64,000 bases of DNA from Polyangiaceae bacterium. Its GTDB lineage: Bacteria > Myxococcota_A > Polyangia > Polyangiales > Polyangiaceae. The notes under the pieces were generated by a model. It was given only the letters and a program-made list of their open reading frames with translations. It had not been told where the DNA came from and searched no databases. Location: the NCBI GenBank assembly GCA_016719945.1, contig JADJYE010000002.1, positions 838,129 through 902,128 on the forward strand, written 5' to 3'. Positions 32,195 through 40,384 of the stretch are shown one piece after another. The translations under genes and the position numbers were made by a program. Position 1 is the stretch's first letter, and each line of letters starts with the position of its first letter.

Positions 32195-33514
32195 ATGACC
32201 TCCGAACGACAACGACCCATCGGCTCCACTGGAGCCGACGACGCGGCGGACCGCGTCCACGCGTCCCCCTTCTTCGACCTCGGCCTCGACGTGCGCATCG
32301 TGCGCGCGCTCGTGGAAGAGGGCTACGCCGAGCCTTCGCCCGTGCAGGTCGAGGTGATCCCTGCCGCCCTCGACGGCCGCGACGTGCTCGCGTGCGCTCA
32401 GACCGGCACCGGCAAGACCGCGGCCTTCGTGACGCCCATCCTGCAGCACCTGTCGGCCGACACGCGCGCGCAGAAGATCCGGGGCCTGGTGCTCACGCCG
32501 ACGCGTGAGCTCGCCGCCCAGATCGGCGACCGCATCCGCGCCTACGGCACCCACCTGCAGCTCAAGTGGACCGTCATCTACGGCGGCGTCAGCCAGATGC
32601 ACCAGGAGACCGCCCTGCGGCGCCGTCCCGACATCCTCGTCGCCACGCCGGGCCGCCTGCTCGATCTGCTCGGGCAGAAGCTGGTCGATCTCAGCGGCGT
32701 GACGCACCTCGTGCTCGACGAGGCGGACCGCATGCTCGACATGGGCTTCATCCACGACGTGCGGCGCGTGCTCGCGTACGTGCCGAAGAAGCGCCAGACG
32801 CTCTTCTTCTCGGCCACCATCCCGTCGGCCGTCGCCGACCTCGCGAACGGCATGCTGGTCGACCCCGCGAAGGTCTCGGTCACGCCCTTGCTGACGACCG
32901 CGGAGAAAATCGATCACTCGGTCGTGTTCGTCGAGCGCAACGACAAGCGCTCGGTGCTCGAGCACGTCCTGAAGGACGCCGGCGTGACCCGCGCGATCGT
33001 CTTCACGCGCACCAAACACGGCGCGAACCGCCTCTCCGAGCAGCTCGGCCGCTCGGGCATCGTCGCGGCGGCGATCCACGGCAACAAATCGCAGGGCGCG
33101 CGAGAGCGCGCGCTGTCCTCCTTCAAGGAGGGCACGACCCGCGTGCTCGTGGCGACCGATCTCGCGGCGCGCGGCATCGACGTCGACGGCGTCTCGCACG
33201 TCATCAACTACGAGCTGCCCAACGTCCCCGAGAGCTACGTGCACCGCATCGGCCGAACGGGCCGCGCGGGGGCCGCGGGCGTCGCCATCTCGCTGTGCGA
33301 CGGTGAGGAGCGGGCGCTGCTGCGCGACATCGAGCGCTTCATCAAGGCGTGCATCCCCACCAACGATCTGGGCGGGCGCGTCGCTTCGTCGGCCCCGCCG
33401 GCGGCCGAGCCCCAGGCTCCGCGTCAGGCCTTCGGCGCGAACCCGGGCAACACCTCGCGCAACCGCCGGTTCCCGAGGCGCTCGTCGAGCACCTCCCACA
33501 GGATCGACCGATAG
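32195..33514 (+). CDS. DEAD-box RNA helicase, RhlE-like
   Basis: The protein has 439 residues. Canonical motifs are all present: Q motif and AQTGTGKTAAF (I), TPTRELAAQ (Ia), DEADRMLDMGF (II), FFSATIP (III), VFTRTKHGANRL (IV), ATDLAARGIDVDGVSHV (V) and HRIGRTGRAG (VI). The family unwinds RNA in ribosome assembly, mRNA decay and cold adaptation. The C-terminal tail is short and basic (NTSRNRRFPRRSSST). The last 91 bp are shared on the other strand with the DUF1501 gene, which may explain the shortened tail. ATG 32195 is chosen; a run of Arg/Pro codons upstream is unlikely to be coding. The 240-bp upstream region holds no obvious UTR structure. Confidence 0.95.
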   Translation: MTSERQRPIGSTGADDAADRVHASPFFDLGLDVRIVRALVEEGYAEPSPVQVEVIPAALDGRDVLACAQTGTGKTAAFVTPILQHLSADTRAQKIRGLVLTPTRELAAQIGDRIRAYGTHLQLKWTVIYGGVSQMHQETALRRRPDILVATPGRLLDLLGQKLVDLSGVTHLVLDEADRMLDMGFIHDVRRVLAYVPKKRQTLFFSATIPSAVADLANGMLVDPAKVSVTPLLTTAEKIDHSVVFVERNDKRSVLEHVLKDAGVTRAIVFTRTKHGANRLSEQLGRSGIVAAAIHGNKSQGARERALSSFKEGTTRVLVATDLAARGIDVDGVSHVINYELPNVPESYVHRIGRTGRAGAAGVAISLCDGEERALLRDIERFIKACIPTNDLGGRVASSAPPAAEPQAPRQAFGANPGNTSRNRRFPRRSSSTSHRIDR

Positions 33515-34527
33515 TCGGTCGTTACGGGCACGTCGCCGGGGCCGTCTAGATCGGCCTCGGCGAGGCTCGGCCACGCCCCGCGCACGCCGGGCCTGCGCAG
33601 GCCCCCGCCGAGCAGCAGCGCGACGCTGGCGCGGCCGTGGTCGGTCCCGCGGGAGACGTTCTCGCCCACGCGACGACCGAACTCGGTGAAGACCACGACC
33701 GTCGTCTCGTGCCAGTCGTCGTCGAGGTCGCCTCGTAGCGTCGCGAGCCCGGCGCCCAGGGCCTTGGCGTTCGAGGCGACGAGGTCGGCCTGGACGAAGT
33801 GGGTGTCCCAGCCCTGTTGATCGAGCGAGATCACCTCGATCCCGAGGGCTTCGCGGTGCCTCGCTAGCCACGCCGCCTGAGCGAGGTGCTCGCCGAACGC
33901 TCCCTCCGGGTAGCGCGCGAGGGCGGGCGGCTCCGTTGCGCCCAGGGCGCGCAGCGCGCGCGTGACCTCGACGGTCGCGCGACCGGCCTCGCCCAGCTCT
34001 CGCGCGAGCGGCAACGACGCGCCTTCGCTCGCGCCGTACAGCGCGTCGAGCGCGTCGAGCTCCACCTCGGTCGGTCGCTCGGGGACCAGCTCGCGCGTGT
34101 CGTGGACGCTGGTCGCGCTCGCGCCGCGCAGCGCCTCCGGCGGCCCTGCGCCGAAGGCGATCGCGCTCAGCGGGCCGGGCCGCGGCCCCGCGCGCGTCAT
34201 CAGGTGGCGCGCGATCCAGCCGCTCGAGAGCACCTCCTCCTCCGAGGCGCGCTCGAGGCGATCTTGCGCCTCGAAATGGGAGCGCGTGGAGTCGCCGGAG
34301 CCGACCCCGAGGCACACGCTCGCCTCCCCTCGCGACATCAGCTCGGCCAGGTCGTGCAGCTCGGGGTGCAGGCCCACGCCGCCGCCGACGTCGACGAGGT
34401 CGGCGTCCGGAGTGGCCAGCGTCGGTCGCGCCTCCTTGAGCAGCCCGCTGCCGAGGGGCTGCGCGAGCGAAAGCCCGTCGGCGCCGCCTCGCAGGAACAT
34501 GGAGATGAGCAAAGGACGCCGAGCCAT
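33424..34527 (-). CDS. DUF1501 domain-containing protein
   Basis: This 367-residue protein has the DUF1501 sulfatase-like fold: MARRPLLISMFLRGGADGLS, VGSGDSTRSHFEAQDRLE, EVISLDQQGWDTHF and VVVFTEFGRRVGENVSRGTDHGRAS. DUF1501 proteins occur with DUF1800 partners in planctomycetes and myxobacteria, and the pair is often secreted by the Tat system. Function is unproven; they resemble metal-dependent phosphatases/sulfatases. Here the DUF1800 gene starts just upstream (23-bp gap), and the pair form one operon. No signal peptide is visible, so it may export with its partner. Its 3' end overlaps the helicase by 91 bp. Confidence 0.9.
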   Translation of the reverse strand: MARRPLLISMFLRGGADGLSLAQPLGSGLLKEARPTLATPDADLVDVGGGVGLHPELHDLAELMSRGEASVCLGVGSGDSTRSHFEAQDRLERASEEEVLSSGWIARHLMTRAGPRPGPLSAIAFGAGPPEALRGASATSVHDTRELVPERPTEVELDALDALYGASEGASLPLARELGEAGRATVEVTRALRALGATEPPALARYPEGAFGEHLAQAAWLARHREALGIEVISLDQQGWDTHFVQADLVASNAKALGAGLATLRGDLDDDWHETTVVVFTEFGRRVGENVSRGTDHGRASVALLLGGGLRRPGVRGAWPSLAEADLDGPGDVPVTTDYRSILWEVLDERLGNRRLREVLPGFAPKA

Positions 34528-34550
34528 CGGTGAGACCTCCAGTCGAGCGG

Positions 34551-36014
34551 TCAGAAGCGCTGGAACGAGGGCGACGCCAGGGTGAGCGCGAGCGCGTCCT
34601 CGAGCGGCCGCTCCAGGAGAGTCGCTCGCTCACGCGCGTCAGGCGCGCGGCCGAGCAGGTGGGCGACGAGCCGCTCCTGCTTGTCGGCGCCGGAGACGGC
34701 GGCCTCGAGGCGCGAGAGCTCGACGCGCGCGTCGCCGCCGCCGCGGGCGAGGTCGAAGGCGAAGCGGAACCTCCCGAGCAGCGAGCCGAGCCACGCGTCG
34801 CCGCGCTGGGGGTATCCATCGGGGGTCGGCCACGCGTACGGCGCGTGGCCCATGTGCCCCAGCGACGCGACGGTACCGCCCTTCAAGTGCGTGTCGGCCC
34901 CGAGCGCGCGCAGGGCGGAGACGACGAAGCGAAACGGACGCTTGATCTTGGCGCCGGCCGAGGCCGCGAACGTCTCCGACTCGAGGATGGATCGCACCAC
35001 CTTTCGCAGGTCGCCGCCGGTCGCGCTGAAGGTCGCCGCCGCGCTCTCGACCGCGTCCTCGGCGGGGTCGTCGGCGACGAAGGTCCTGCACAGCCGCCGC
35101 GAGACGTGGCGCGCCGTGCTCGGATGACGAGCCACGATGTCGAGCAGCGCGTCGACATCCTCCCGCCCGCGGCCGGCGCCGATCACCTGCCCGAGGACCA
35201 CCTTCTCTCCGCTGTCGTGCCGCTCGGCGACGAGCTCGACCTCGCCCGGCGCCCACTTGTCCTTCACGACGAACCCGGTGAGGCAGCGCGCCGCCTCCAT
35301 CACGTCCTTCTGGGTGTAGCCGCCGTCGACGCCGAGGGTGTGCAGCTCGAACAGCTCGCGCGCGTAGTTCTCGTTCGGGCGGGCGCCGGCCTGCGCGCGG
35401 TTGTCGCGCCCGTCGAGATACACGAGCATCGAGGGCGAGAGCGCCGAGGCCCGCAAGAGCTCGGAGAACGAGCCGAGCGCGTGCTCGCGCACGACCTCGC
35501 GCAGATCGGTCGGCAACAGGTGCCTGCACTCGGCCTTGCCGATCGCGACGTGGAAGTGATCCGACCACGCCTCGACCAGCACCTCGAACAGCTGCCGCTT
35601 CGAATACGTGGCCTTGAGCAGCGCGAAGCGCGACAGCTCGAGCTCGATTTGCTCGGGGGGCAGCTCGAACGCGAGGCTACGAGGCAGGTGCGCGGAGTCG
35701 ATCACGCTGGTGCGCAGATCGCAGGCATCGTCGCGGATCGAGCTGGGCTCGAGCTGGCGGTCGAGGTGCGCTCGCGGGCCGATCTTGCGCGCCTCGTCGA
35801 GATCTCCCGGGCGCGGCCCAAAGGACGTCCGGGACAAGAGGTGGTGGAGCGGGTCGAGCGCCTCGGTCGTCGGGGCGTCGAACGACGACGGCAGGTCGTC
35901 GCCGAGCAGCCCGGCGGCGAAGCTCAGGATGCGATCGCAGCCGGCGAGCAGCGGCGCCGCGGCGGCGGTGGCCGCGAGGAAGGTCCGCCGCGAGGGCTCA
36001 CTGCGCGGAGACAT
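34551..36014 (-). CDS. DUF1800 domain-containing Tat-exported protein
   Basis: The 487-residue product starts MSPRSEPSRRTFLAATAAAA, a twin-arginine signal (RRTFL) followed by a lipobox-like LAGC, so a Tat-exported lipoprotein is likely. The DUF1800 domain is seen in DPLHHLLSRTSFGPRPGDLD, EVLVEAWSDHFHVAIGKAEC, GARPNENYARELFELHTLGV and GGYTQKDVMEAARCLTGFVV. Such proteins are paired with DUF1501 in several phyla, but the biochemical role is unknown. ATG 36014 is chosen because the signal starts there; the longer frame to 36050 overlaps the upstream membrane gene. The upstream gene (35998-36519) overlaps this start by 17 bp, so the three genes are one operon. Confidence 0.9.
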   Translation of the reverse strand: MSPRSEPSRRTFLAATAAAAPLLAGCDRILSFAAGLLGDDLPSSFDAPTTEALDPLHHLLSRTSFGPRPGDLDEARKIGPRAHLDRQLEPSSIRDDACDLRTSVIDSAHLPRSLAFELPPEQIELELSRFALLKATYSKRQLFEVLVEAWSDHFHVAIGKAECRHLLPTDLREVVREHALGSFSELLRASALSPSMLVYLDGRDNRAQAGARPNENYARELFELHTLGVDGGYTQKDVMEAARCLTGFVVKDKWAPGEVELVAERHDSGEKVVLGQVIGAGRGREDVDALLDIVARHPSTARHVSRRLCRTFVADDPAEDAVESAAATFSATGGDLRKVVRSILESETFAASAGAKIKRPFRFVVSALRALGADTHLKGGTVASLGHMGHAPYAWPTPDGYPQRGDAWLGSLLGRFRFAFDLARGGGDARVELSRLEAAVSGADKQERLVAHLLGRAPDARERATLLERPLEDALALTLASPSFQRF

Positions 36015-36519
36015 GGTAGGCCCCGCCGGGGACGGCGCGGTGAGCAGCACGTCGCGGACCCAGGACGACCGCGCCGAGCCCGAGGGAGATCGACAGCGGC
36101 AGCACCACGAACCAACCGAAGACCGGCATCGCGCAGGCGACGAGCAGCACTGCGGCTCCCCGCGCCACGCGCCGGTACGGGGCCTCGAGGTCGACGCGCG
36201 CCGGCAGCGCTGCGCCGATCTTCAGGGCGAAGCCCGAGAGGCCGATCAGCGCGACGGCGAGGGTGCACAGGCCCAGGAAGAGCGCGAGGCCTCGCGCCGG
36301 GCCGCCGCCTTGGGCCAGGGCGATGAGCAGCAGGAGCGCGCCCGCGGTGAGCGGGAGCCCCACGAGCAGCGCGGTCTTGGGGCGGTCATCGGCCGCGCCG
36401 GCGGCGCGCTCGACGGAGCCGCGCATCAGCGCATACGCGAGGATCAGCGCTGCGAAGAGGCTGAGCAGGAAGAGGAGGGCGAGCGTCGTGACGAAGAGCG
36501 TGCTCCCGAGGTAGGGCAT
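35998..36519 (-). CDS. Four-helix membrane protein
   Basis: A 173-residue protein with four clear TM helices (TLFVTTLALLFLLSLFAALI, LLVGLPLTAGALLLLIALAQ, FLGLCTLAVALIGLSGFAL, VLLVACAMPVFGWFVVLPL) and a basic C-terminus. No family recognised. It overlaps the DUF1800 gene start by 17 bp, and a functional link with the exported DUF1501/DUF1800 pair, such as membrane anchoring or assembly, is plausible but inferred. The start ATG is preceded by an AGGTGAAC sequence. Confidence 0.7.
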   Translation of the reverse strand: MPYLGSTLFVTTLALLFLLSLFAALILAYALMRGSVERAAGAADDRPKTALLVGLPLTAGALLLLIALAQGGGPARGLALFLGLCTLAVALIGLSGFALKIGAALPARVDLEAPYRRVARGAAVLLVACAMPVFGWFVVLPLSISLGLGAVVLGPRRAAHRAVPGGAYHVSAQ

Positions 36520-36583
36520 CGTTGTTCACCTCGGGACGACTTCGCTCGGCGTCGGGTGCTTCTTTCGAAGCGCGCTCGCGATC

Positions 36584-37240
36584 TCAGCACTTGCTCCCGG
36601 CGGCCATCGCGCAGGCCGCGAAGACCGCCGCGCCGTAGGTGATCTTGATCGTGGCGTAGACAGTGTGCTCGCGGGAGCCGTAGGCGTGGGTGTAGGTGAC
36701 GTACGCGCCGGCCAGCCCGTGTAGCGTCATACCCAGCTCGCTGAGCAAGCCGAGACGCAGCCGATCGTCGGAGTACCGGTTGAGCAACGGGCCCACCCCG
36801 CCGTCGAAGGTCACGAGATCGCCGGGCGCCCACCACCTCACCTTGCCCATCAAGCCGAGCTGCAGCGTCTCGGCTTCGAACGGGTGGTCCGTCGCCGAGT
36901 AGCCGAGGCCCGCGATCATCGCCACCGGTCCGACGTCGACGCGCTCGGCGCCCTCTTCGTCGCCGGCGCGCACCAGGACGCCGGCCTCCGCGAAGAGCCG
37001 CACGTCGAGGCGCTCCTCCGCGACGGGGCGGTCGTCGGTGAAGAACGCGTTGCCCAGCCCGAAGCCGACGTCGCCGTGCAACGTCACGGGGCACTCCGGG
37101 AAGGGCATCAAGAAGCCGAGTCCGACGGTGTCGGCGATCGACAGCTCGCACTCCGACGCGAGAACGGGGGCCGAGAGCGAGAGCGCCGCAGCAGCGGCGA
37201 GCGTGGCGACGAACGAGCGCATGAAAGGAAGGCGAAGCAT
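36584..37240 (-). CDS. Outer-membrane beta-barrel protein, hypothetical
   Basis: This 218-residue exported protein (signal MLRLPFMRSFVATLAAAAAL, ending VLAS) has alternating beta strands (VTLHGDVGFGLGNAFF, GPVAMIAGLGYSATD, LGLMGKVRWWAPGDLVTFDG, MTLHGLAGAYVTYTHAYG) and a Cys pair at start and end (CELSIAD, KC). It resembles small outer-membrane barrels and acyloxyacyl-type proteins, but no family can be named. ATG 37222 is an alternative start. It is divergent from the ferritin-like lipoprotein gene and separated from the 4TM gene by 64 bp. Confidence 0.65.
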   Translation of the reverse strand: MLRLPFMRSFVATLAAAAALSLSAPVLASECELSIADTVGLGFLMPFPECPVTLHGDVGFGLGNAFFTDDRPVAEERLDVRLFAEAGVLVRAGDEEGAERVDVGPVAMIAGLGYSATDHPFEAETLQLGLMGKVRWWAPGDLVTFDGGVGPLLNRYSDDRLRLGLLSELGMTLHGLAGAYVTYTHAYGSREHTVYATIKITYGAAVFAACAMAAGSKC

Positions 37241-37416
37241 CCCTCTCGCCTACGCTGGCGTCCGGGATTCGACGCCGTTGGGATCTTGCCCGGGCGCCGC
37301 GGCTCGCCCGAGCGGGCGGCACGAGACTTGGATAGTCTGCCTCCCACACCTCAATTGCCGGCGTTCGCACCAGGGACTGGGTCCCTCTGGCGCGTCCTGG
37401 CACAGGAGCACCCCCC

Positions 37417-38697
37417 ATGTCGCAGTCTTCGCTCGAGTCGGATCGTCTGGCGCGCTCCTTCGCCGCTTCCTTGCTCCAGGCGCTCGGCCTCGCGGCCGTC
37501 GCCGCCGCAGGCGTGACGGGCTGCGGAGCCAACGTCGTCTTCGGTGAGCCGGGCGAGGAAGGTGGCGGGGGCTCGACGTCGGATGGCGGCGGCGGGTTCG
37601 GGGCGGGGGTGCCGACCGGCGGGGGAGGGGACGGTCAGGGAGGCAGCGTCGTGGTCACCTGTGACGAGCCGCCCCCCGAGGGCACGCTCACCTACGCGTG
37701 CTTCTTCAAGGACAACGGGGTCTGCCCGGCGGCCGAATCGGAGGTGACGTACTCCGAGCTCGCCGATCAGCTCGAGTGGGACTACTGCGACGAGTTCTGC
37801 TGCGACTCGCAGTGGATCTCCGGCCCGCCGTGTGGCCCCGACCCGGCCGCGCCCAACGAGTGCTGCTACTGGGTGCCGATCAACTACGAGTCCAGCTGTA
37901 TGGGCCGGCCGTTCACGGTCGAGGGGACGGCGCGCACCGCCGGCCTGATCGGGCGCGACGACTGGGCCTGCGCGGGCGCAGCTGGGGACCCGTGCGCGAG
38001 CCTCGACGCAAAGGCGCGCGCGCTGCTCGCCCAGGCCTACGCGGAGAGCGCGCTCATGGAGCACGCCTCGGTCGCGAGCTTCGCGCGCTTCATCCTCGAT
38101 CTGCTGTCGATGGGCGCGCCCGCGTCGCTCGTGCGTGACGCGCAGCGCGCGCTCGCGGACGAGATCCGTCACGCGGAGCTGTCGTTCGGGCTCGCGGCTC
38201 GCTATGCCGGGCACCCGGTCGGCCCGACCGCGCTCGACGTCGACGACGCCCCGGCGGGTCGCCGCGACCCTGTCCGCGTCCTCGCCGACACCGTGCGTGA
38301 GGGCTGCGTCGGGGAGACCGTCGCGGCGCTGCTCGCGGCGCGAGCGGCGGAGGTCGCCGTCGATCCCGAGGTGAAGGCCGCCCTCACCGAGATCGCCGCC
38401 GACGAGGCGCGGCACGCCGAGCTCGCGTGGCGGACCGTCGCGTGGGCGCTCGGCGCGGGCGACCCGGCGCTTCGCTCCGCGATCGAAGAGGCGTTCGCCA
38501 CGGCGACTGCCACCGCCCCGAGCGCGCCGTGCGCCGACGGCGTGGACTGGACGGTCCTGCGGGCGCACGGGCAGCTCGACGCTGCCGAGTCTCGCGCGGT
38601 CGTGGAGTCTGCGCTGCGCGACGTGGTCGGGGCTTGCCGGCGCGCCCTCACGACGCCCGCCCCCGCGACGATCTCCACGGCCGCCTCAGCCTGCTGA
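37417..38697 (+). CDS. Lipoprotein with ferritin-like diiron domain
   Basis: The 426-residue lipoprotein has a signal ending VTGC, a Gly-rich linker, a Cys-rich domain (residues 85-165: VTCDEPPPEGTLTYACFFKD, DYCDEFCCDSQWISGPPCG, NECCYWV) and a C-terminal ferritin-like four-helix bundle. Metal ligands are visible: SALMEHASVASFARF, LADEIRHAELSFGLAA, EGCVGETVAALLAARA and ADEARHAELAWRTVAW, in the E...ExxH...E...ExxH arrangement of diiron proteins (about residues 210-330). The Cys-rich domain recalls DUF4215/myxo disulfide domains. It may sequester iron, or oxidise it, at the surface. Its last 11 codons lie in the 56-bp repeat at 38669-38724, evidence that its natural neighbour was the histidine kinase at 43700. 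Confidence 0.88.
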   Translation: MSQSSLESDRLARSFAASLLQALGLAAVAAAGVTGCGANVVFGEPGEEGGGGSTSDGGGGFGAGVPTGGGGDGQGGSVVVTCDEPPPEGTLTYACFFKDNGVCPAAESEVTYSELADQLEWDYCDEFCCDSQWISGPPCGPDPAAPNECCYWVPINYESSCMGRPFTVEGTARTAGLIGRDDWACAGAAGDPCASLDAKARALLAQAYAESALMEHASVASFARFILDLLSMGAPASLVRDAQRALADEIRHAELSFGLAARYAGHPVGPTALDVDDAPAGRRDPVRVLADTVREGCVGETVAALLAARAAEVAVDPEVKAALTEIAADEARHAELAWRTVAWALGAGDPALRSAIEEAFATATATAPSAPCADGVDWTVLRAHGQLDAAESRAVVESALRDVVGACRRALTTPAPATISTAASAC

Positions 38698-38724
38698 GGG
38701 GGGGCCCTCTGCGTCGAGGGCGGG
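38669..38724. repeat. 56-bp direct repeat, left border of module copy 1
   Basis: This sequence is repeated at 43683-43738 in the same orientation with one mismatch (38710 T versus G). It contains the stop codon of the ferritin-like gene and two hairpins: CCTCAG-CCTG-CTGAGG (38684-38699) and GCCCTC-TGCGTC-GAGGGC (38704-38721). The right copy supplies the last residues of the histidine kinase on the other strand. The pair brackets module copy 1 (about 5.0 kb). Confidence 0.85.
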
Positions 38725-38729
38725 CGTGG

Positions 38730-39263
38730 TCAGCAACGGCCAAGCAGATAGACCGAGAGCGTCAAGGTCTGTGCGCCCGTCGCCTCCAAGGCGCCTTGGT
38801 CGAACACGAGCCGCACCTCGGCCTGAGGCCCGACGAAGGCGAACGCACGCACCTGGCAGCCGGGCAGGGTGGTCGCGCTGATCGTGAAGCCGGACACGAA
38901 CGCCGTCTCGGCCGCGAACGTCCTCTCGGGATCATCGGGGACGAGGGAGACCGAGTAGCCCCTGACTCGGAGCACGGCGGTGTCCGACCAGCCGCTCAGG
39001 TCGTGCACCACGACGACGAGGGCGCCGGACCGCCACTCCGAGGTGTCGACGCCCGTGGCGATGACCAGCTCCTCGCCGACACCCGATCGCCCGTCGAAGG
39101 TGTACGTCGCGCGCCGCACGATGGGAACGAGCTCACTCGACGTGTCGAAGGATGCTGGGTCGAGCGCGGCCGGGAGGTCATCGAGAACGCTCGGCTCGTT
39201 GGCCGTGTAGTCGATATCAGGGTTGGAGGAGACGCGGGAGGGCAGCATCAGATCGTCCAACAC
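38730..39263 (-). CDS. Module protein D (small beta-rich protein, paralogue of A), copy 1
   Basis: This 177-residue protein without signal peptide starts at GTG 39263 (VLDDLMLPSRVSSNPD). Its central and C-terminal part is alternating beta strand: SELVPIVRRATYTFDGRSG, VIATGVDTSEWRSGALVVVV, GWSDTAVLRVRGYSVSLVP, EVRLVFDQ and AQTLTLSVYLLGR. It aligns with module protein A (LVPI...GVDsSaW.S..LVV.hH, ...VPeeP, TQTvSL.idLvGR), so A and D share a fold. The family is unknown. The start lies 16 bp inside the 3' end of gene C. Copy 2 (54234-54767) has the same length, 177 residues, and differs at only about ten positions. Confidence 0.75.
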   Translation of the reverse strand: MLDDLMLPSRVSSNPDIDYTANEPSVLDDLPAALDPASFDTSSELVPIVRRATYTFDGRSGVGEELVIATGVDTSEWRSGALVVVVHDLSGWSDTAVLRVRGYSVSLVPDDPERTFAAETAFVSGFTISATTLPGCQVRAFAFVGPQAEVRLVFDQGALEATGAQTLTLSVYLLGRC

Positions 39264-40384
39264 TCGTCGAAGCTGACCTCGGTCCAGTCGAAGTCGTGGC
39301 TACAATCGCCGCGTGCGAAGGCCCCACGGCACCACATACTGCCGTCCTCACGCAGGACGCAGAGGAAGGAGGACGCCAGCGCGAAGTCCACCACGTCTGC
39401 AAAGGGCTCGACAAGCGTTGGAGCCAGATTGTAATCGTTCGTGGGTGCAATAGCCTCGAAGCTATTTTCCCCCCAACACCAGAGCTCTCCCTCCGTGAGG
39501 GCGCAGGCATTGAATGTCTCCGCGCCGAACTTGACGATGTCAGCGGGAGGGATGCCCTCGACTCTGCTGAAGAAGGGCTGAGGTTCGTAGCTCCAGGGTA
39601 CCCCGAGCTGTCCGAAGCTGTTGTTTCCAGCGCACAGTACGTCGCCGTTTGGCTCCGTGACCGCGCAGGTCGACCCGGTGCTGATAAGCGCTCTCACGCT
39701 CCCCTCAATGGGAAGGGCGACCGGATCGCGGGCAGCATCGACGCCTTCCAAGCCAAATTGACCGTTAATTTGGCTCCCGAGGCACTCTGCGTGCCCATCG
39801 TCGTAGATCACGCACGGCATGCAGCCACGTCCGAGCTGCCGAGCTCCTGGCGCGAAGGGTAGCTGGCTGAGCTGCTCTCGAGAGTCGAGGCCATCTCCGT
39901 TCTTCCAAGTGAAGCCGATGTTTCCCCTGAACCAAGACGTCCCCGTCTCGTCCAACACGACGAGATTCACGCCCGCTGGTTTTACTTCGATCGGCTTGGC
40001 CGGTAGCTTGAGCGGCTCGACGGCAGGGTTCTCCCCATACACGAAGTTCGTCGACCCGCCCCAGACCGTGAGCGAGCCATCCGGGTGTTGGGCGACGGCG
40101 AAGCCGTCGACCCAGAAGTCCGAGACACAATCCACGTCGGAAGGTTGCGCCCACGGGAAGGAGCCACCGCCGCACACCCCCATGTCGTCGAAGCCCCAAC
40201 ACCACAGGGTCCCGTCGCTTCGTCGAGCGACCACCAGCTCGTTGTCAGCGGCCTCGATCTGGACAAACCGTGGATTCGAGCTGTCGATGGGGCATCTCGG
40301 CTCGTCAGGGGGTGACGCAGTCGGCTCGCCGTCGCTGCAGCCGAACAGGGCGAGCGCGACGAGGGCGCCGCTAAGGCATCGCAT
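39248..40384 (-). CDS. Module protein C: RCC1-like lipoprotein, copy 1
   Basis: The product is a 378-residue lipoprotein: signal MRCLSGALVALALFGC (FGC lipobox), short Pro linker, then RCC1-type beta-propeller repeats of about 50 residues. Typical blades are RRSDGTLWCWGFDDMG, CAVTEPNGDVLCAGNNSFGQ, ACALTEGELWCWGENSFEA and LCVLREDGSMWCRGAF. RCC1 repeats bind partners in eukaryotes and are common in myxobacterial surface lipoproteins, where the target is unknown. Start overlaps the end of gene B by 14 bp; the stop overlaps D. The first hundred residues are nearly identical in copy 2 while the middle blades differ strongly. Confidence 0.82.
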   Translation of the reverse strand: MRCLSGALVALALFGCSDGEPTASPPDEPRCPIDSSNPRFVQIEAADNELVVARRSDGTLWCWGFDDMGVCGGGSFPWAQPSDVDCVSDFWVDGFAVAQHPDGSLTVWGGSTNFVYGENPAVEPLKLPAKPIEVKPAGVNLVVLDETGTSWFRGNIGFTWKNGDGLDSREQLSQLPFAPGARQLGRGCMPCVIYDDGHAECLGSQINGQFGLEGVDAARDPVALPIEGSVRALISTGSTCAVTEPNGDVLCAGNNSFGQLGVPWSYEPQPFFSRVEGIPPADIVKFGAETFNACALTEGELWCWGENSFEAIAPTNDYNLAPTLVEPFADVVDFALASSFLCVLREDGSMWCRGAFARGDCSHDFDWTEVSFDECWTI

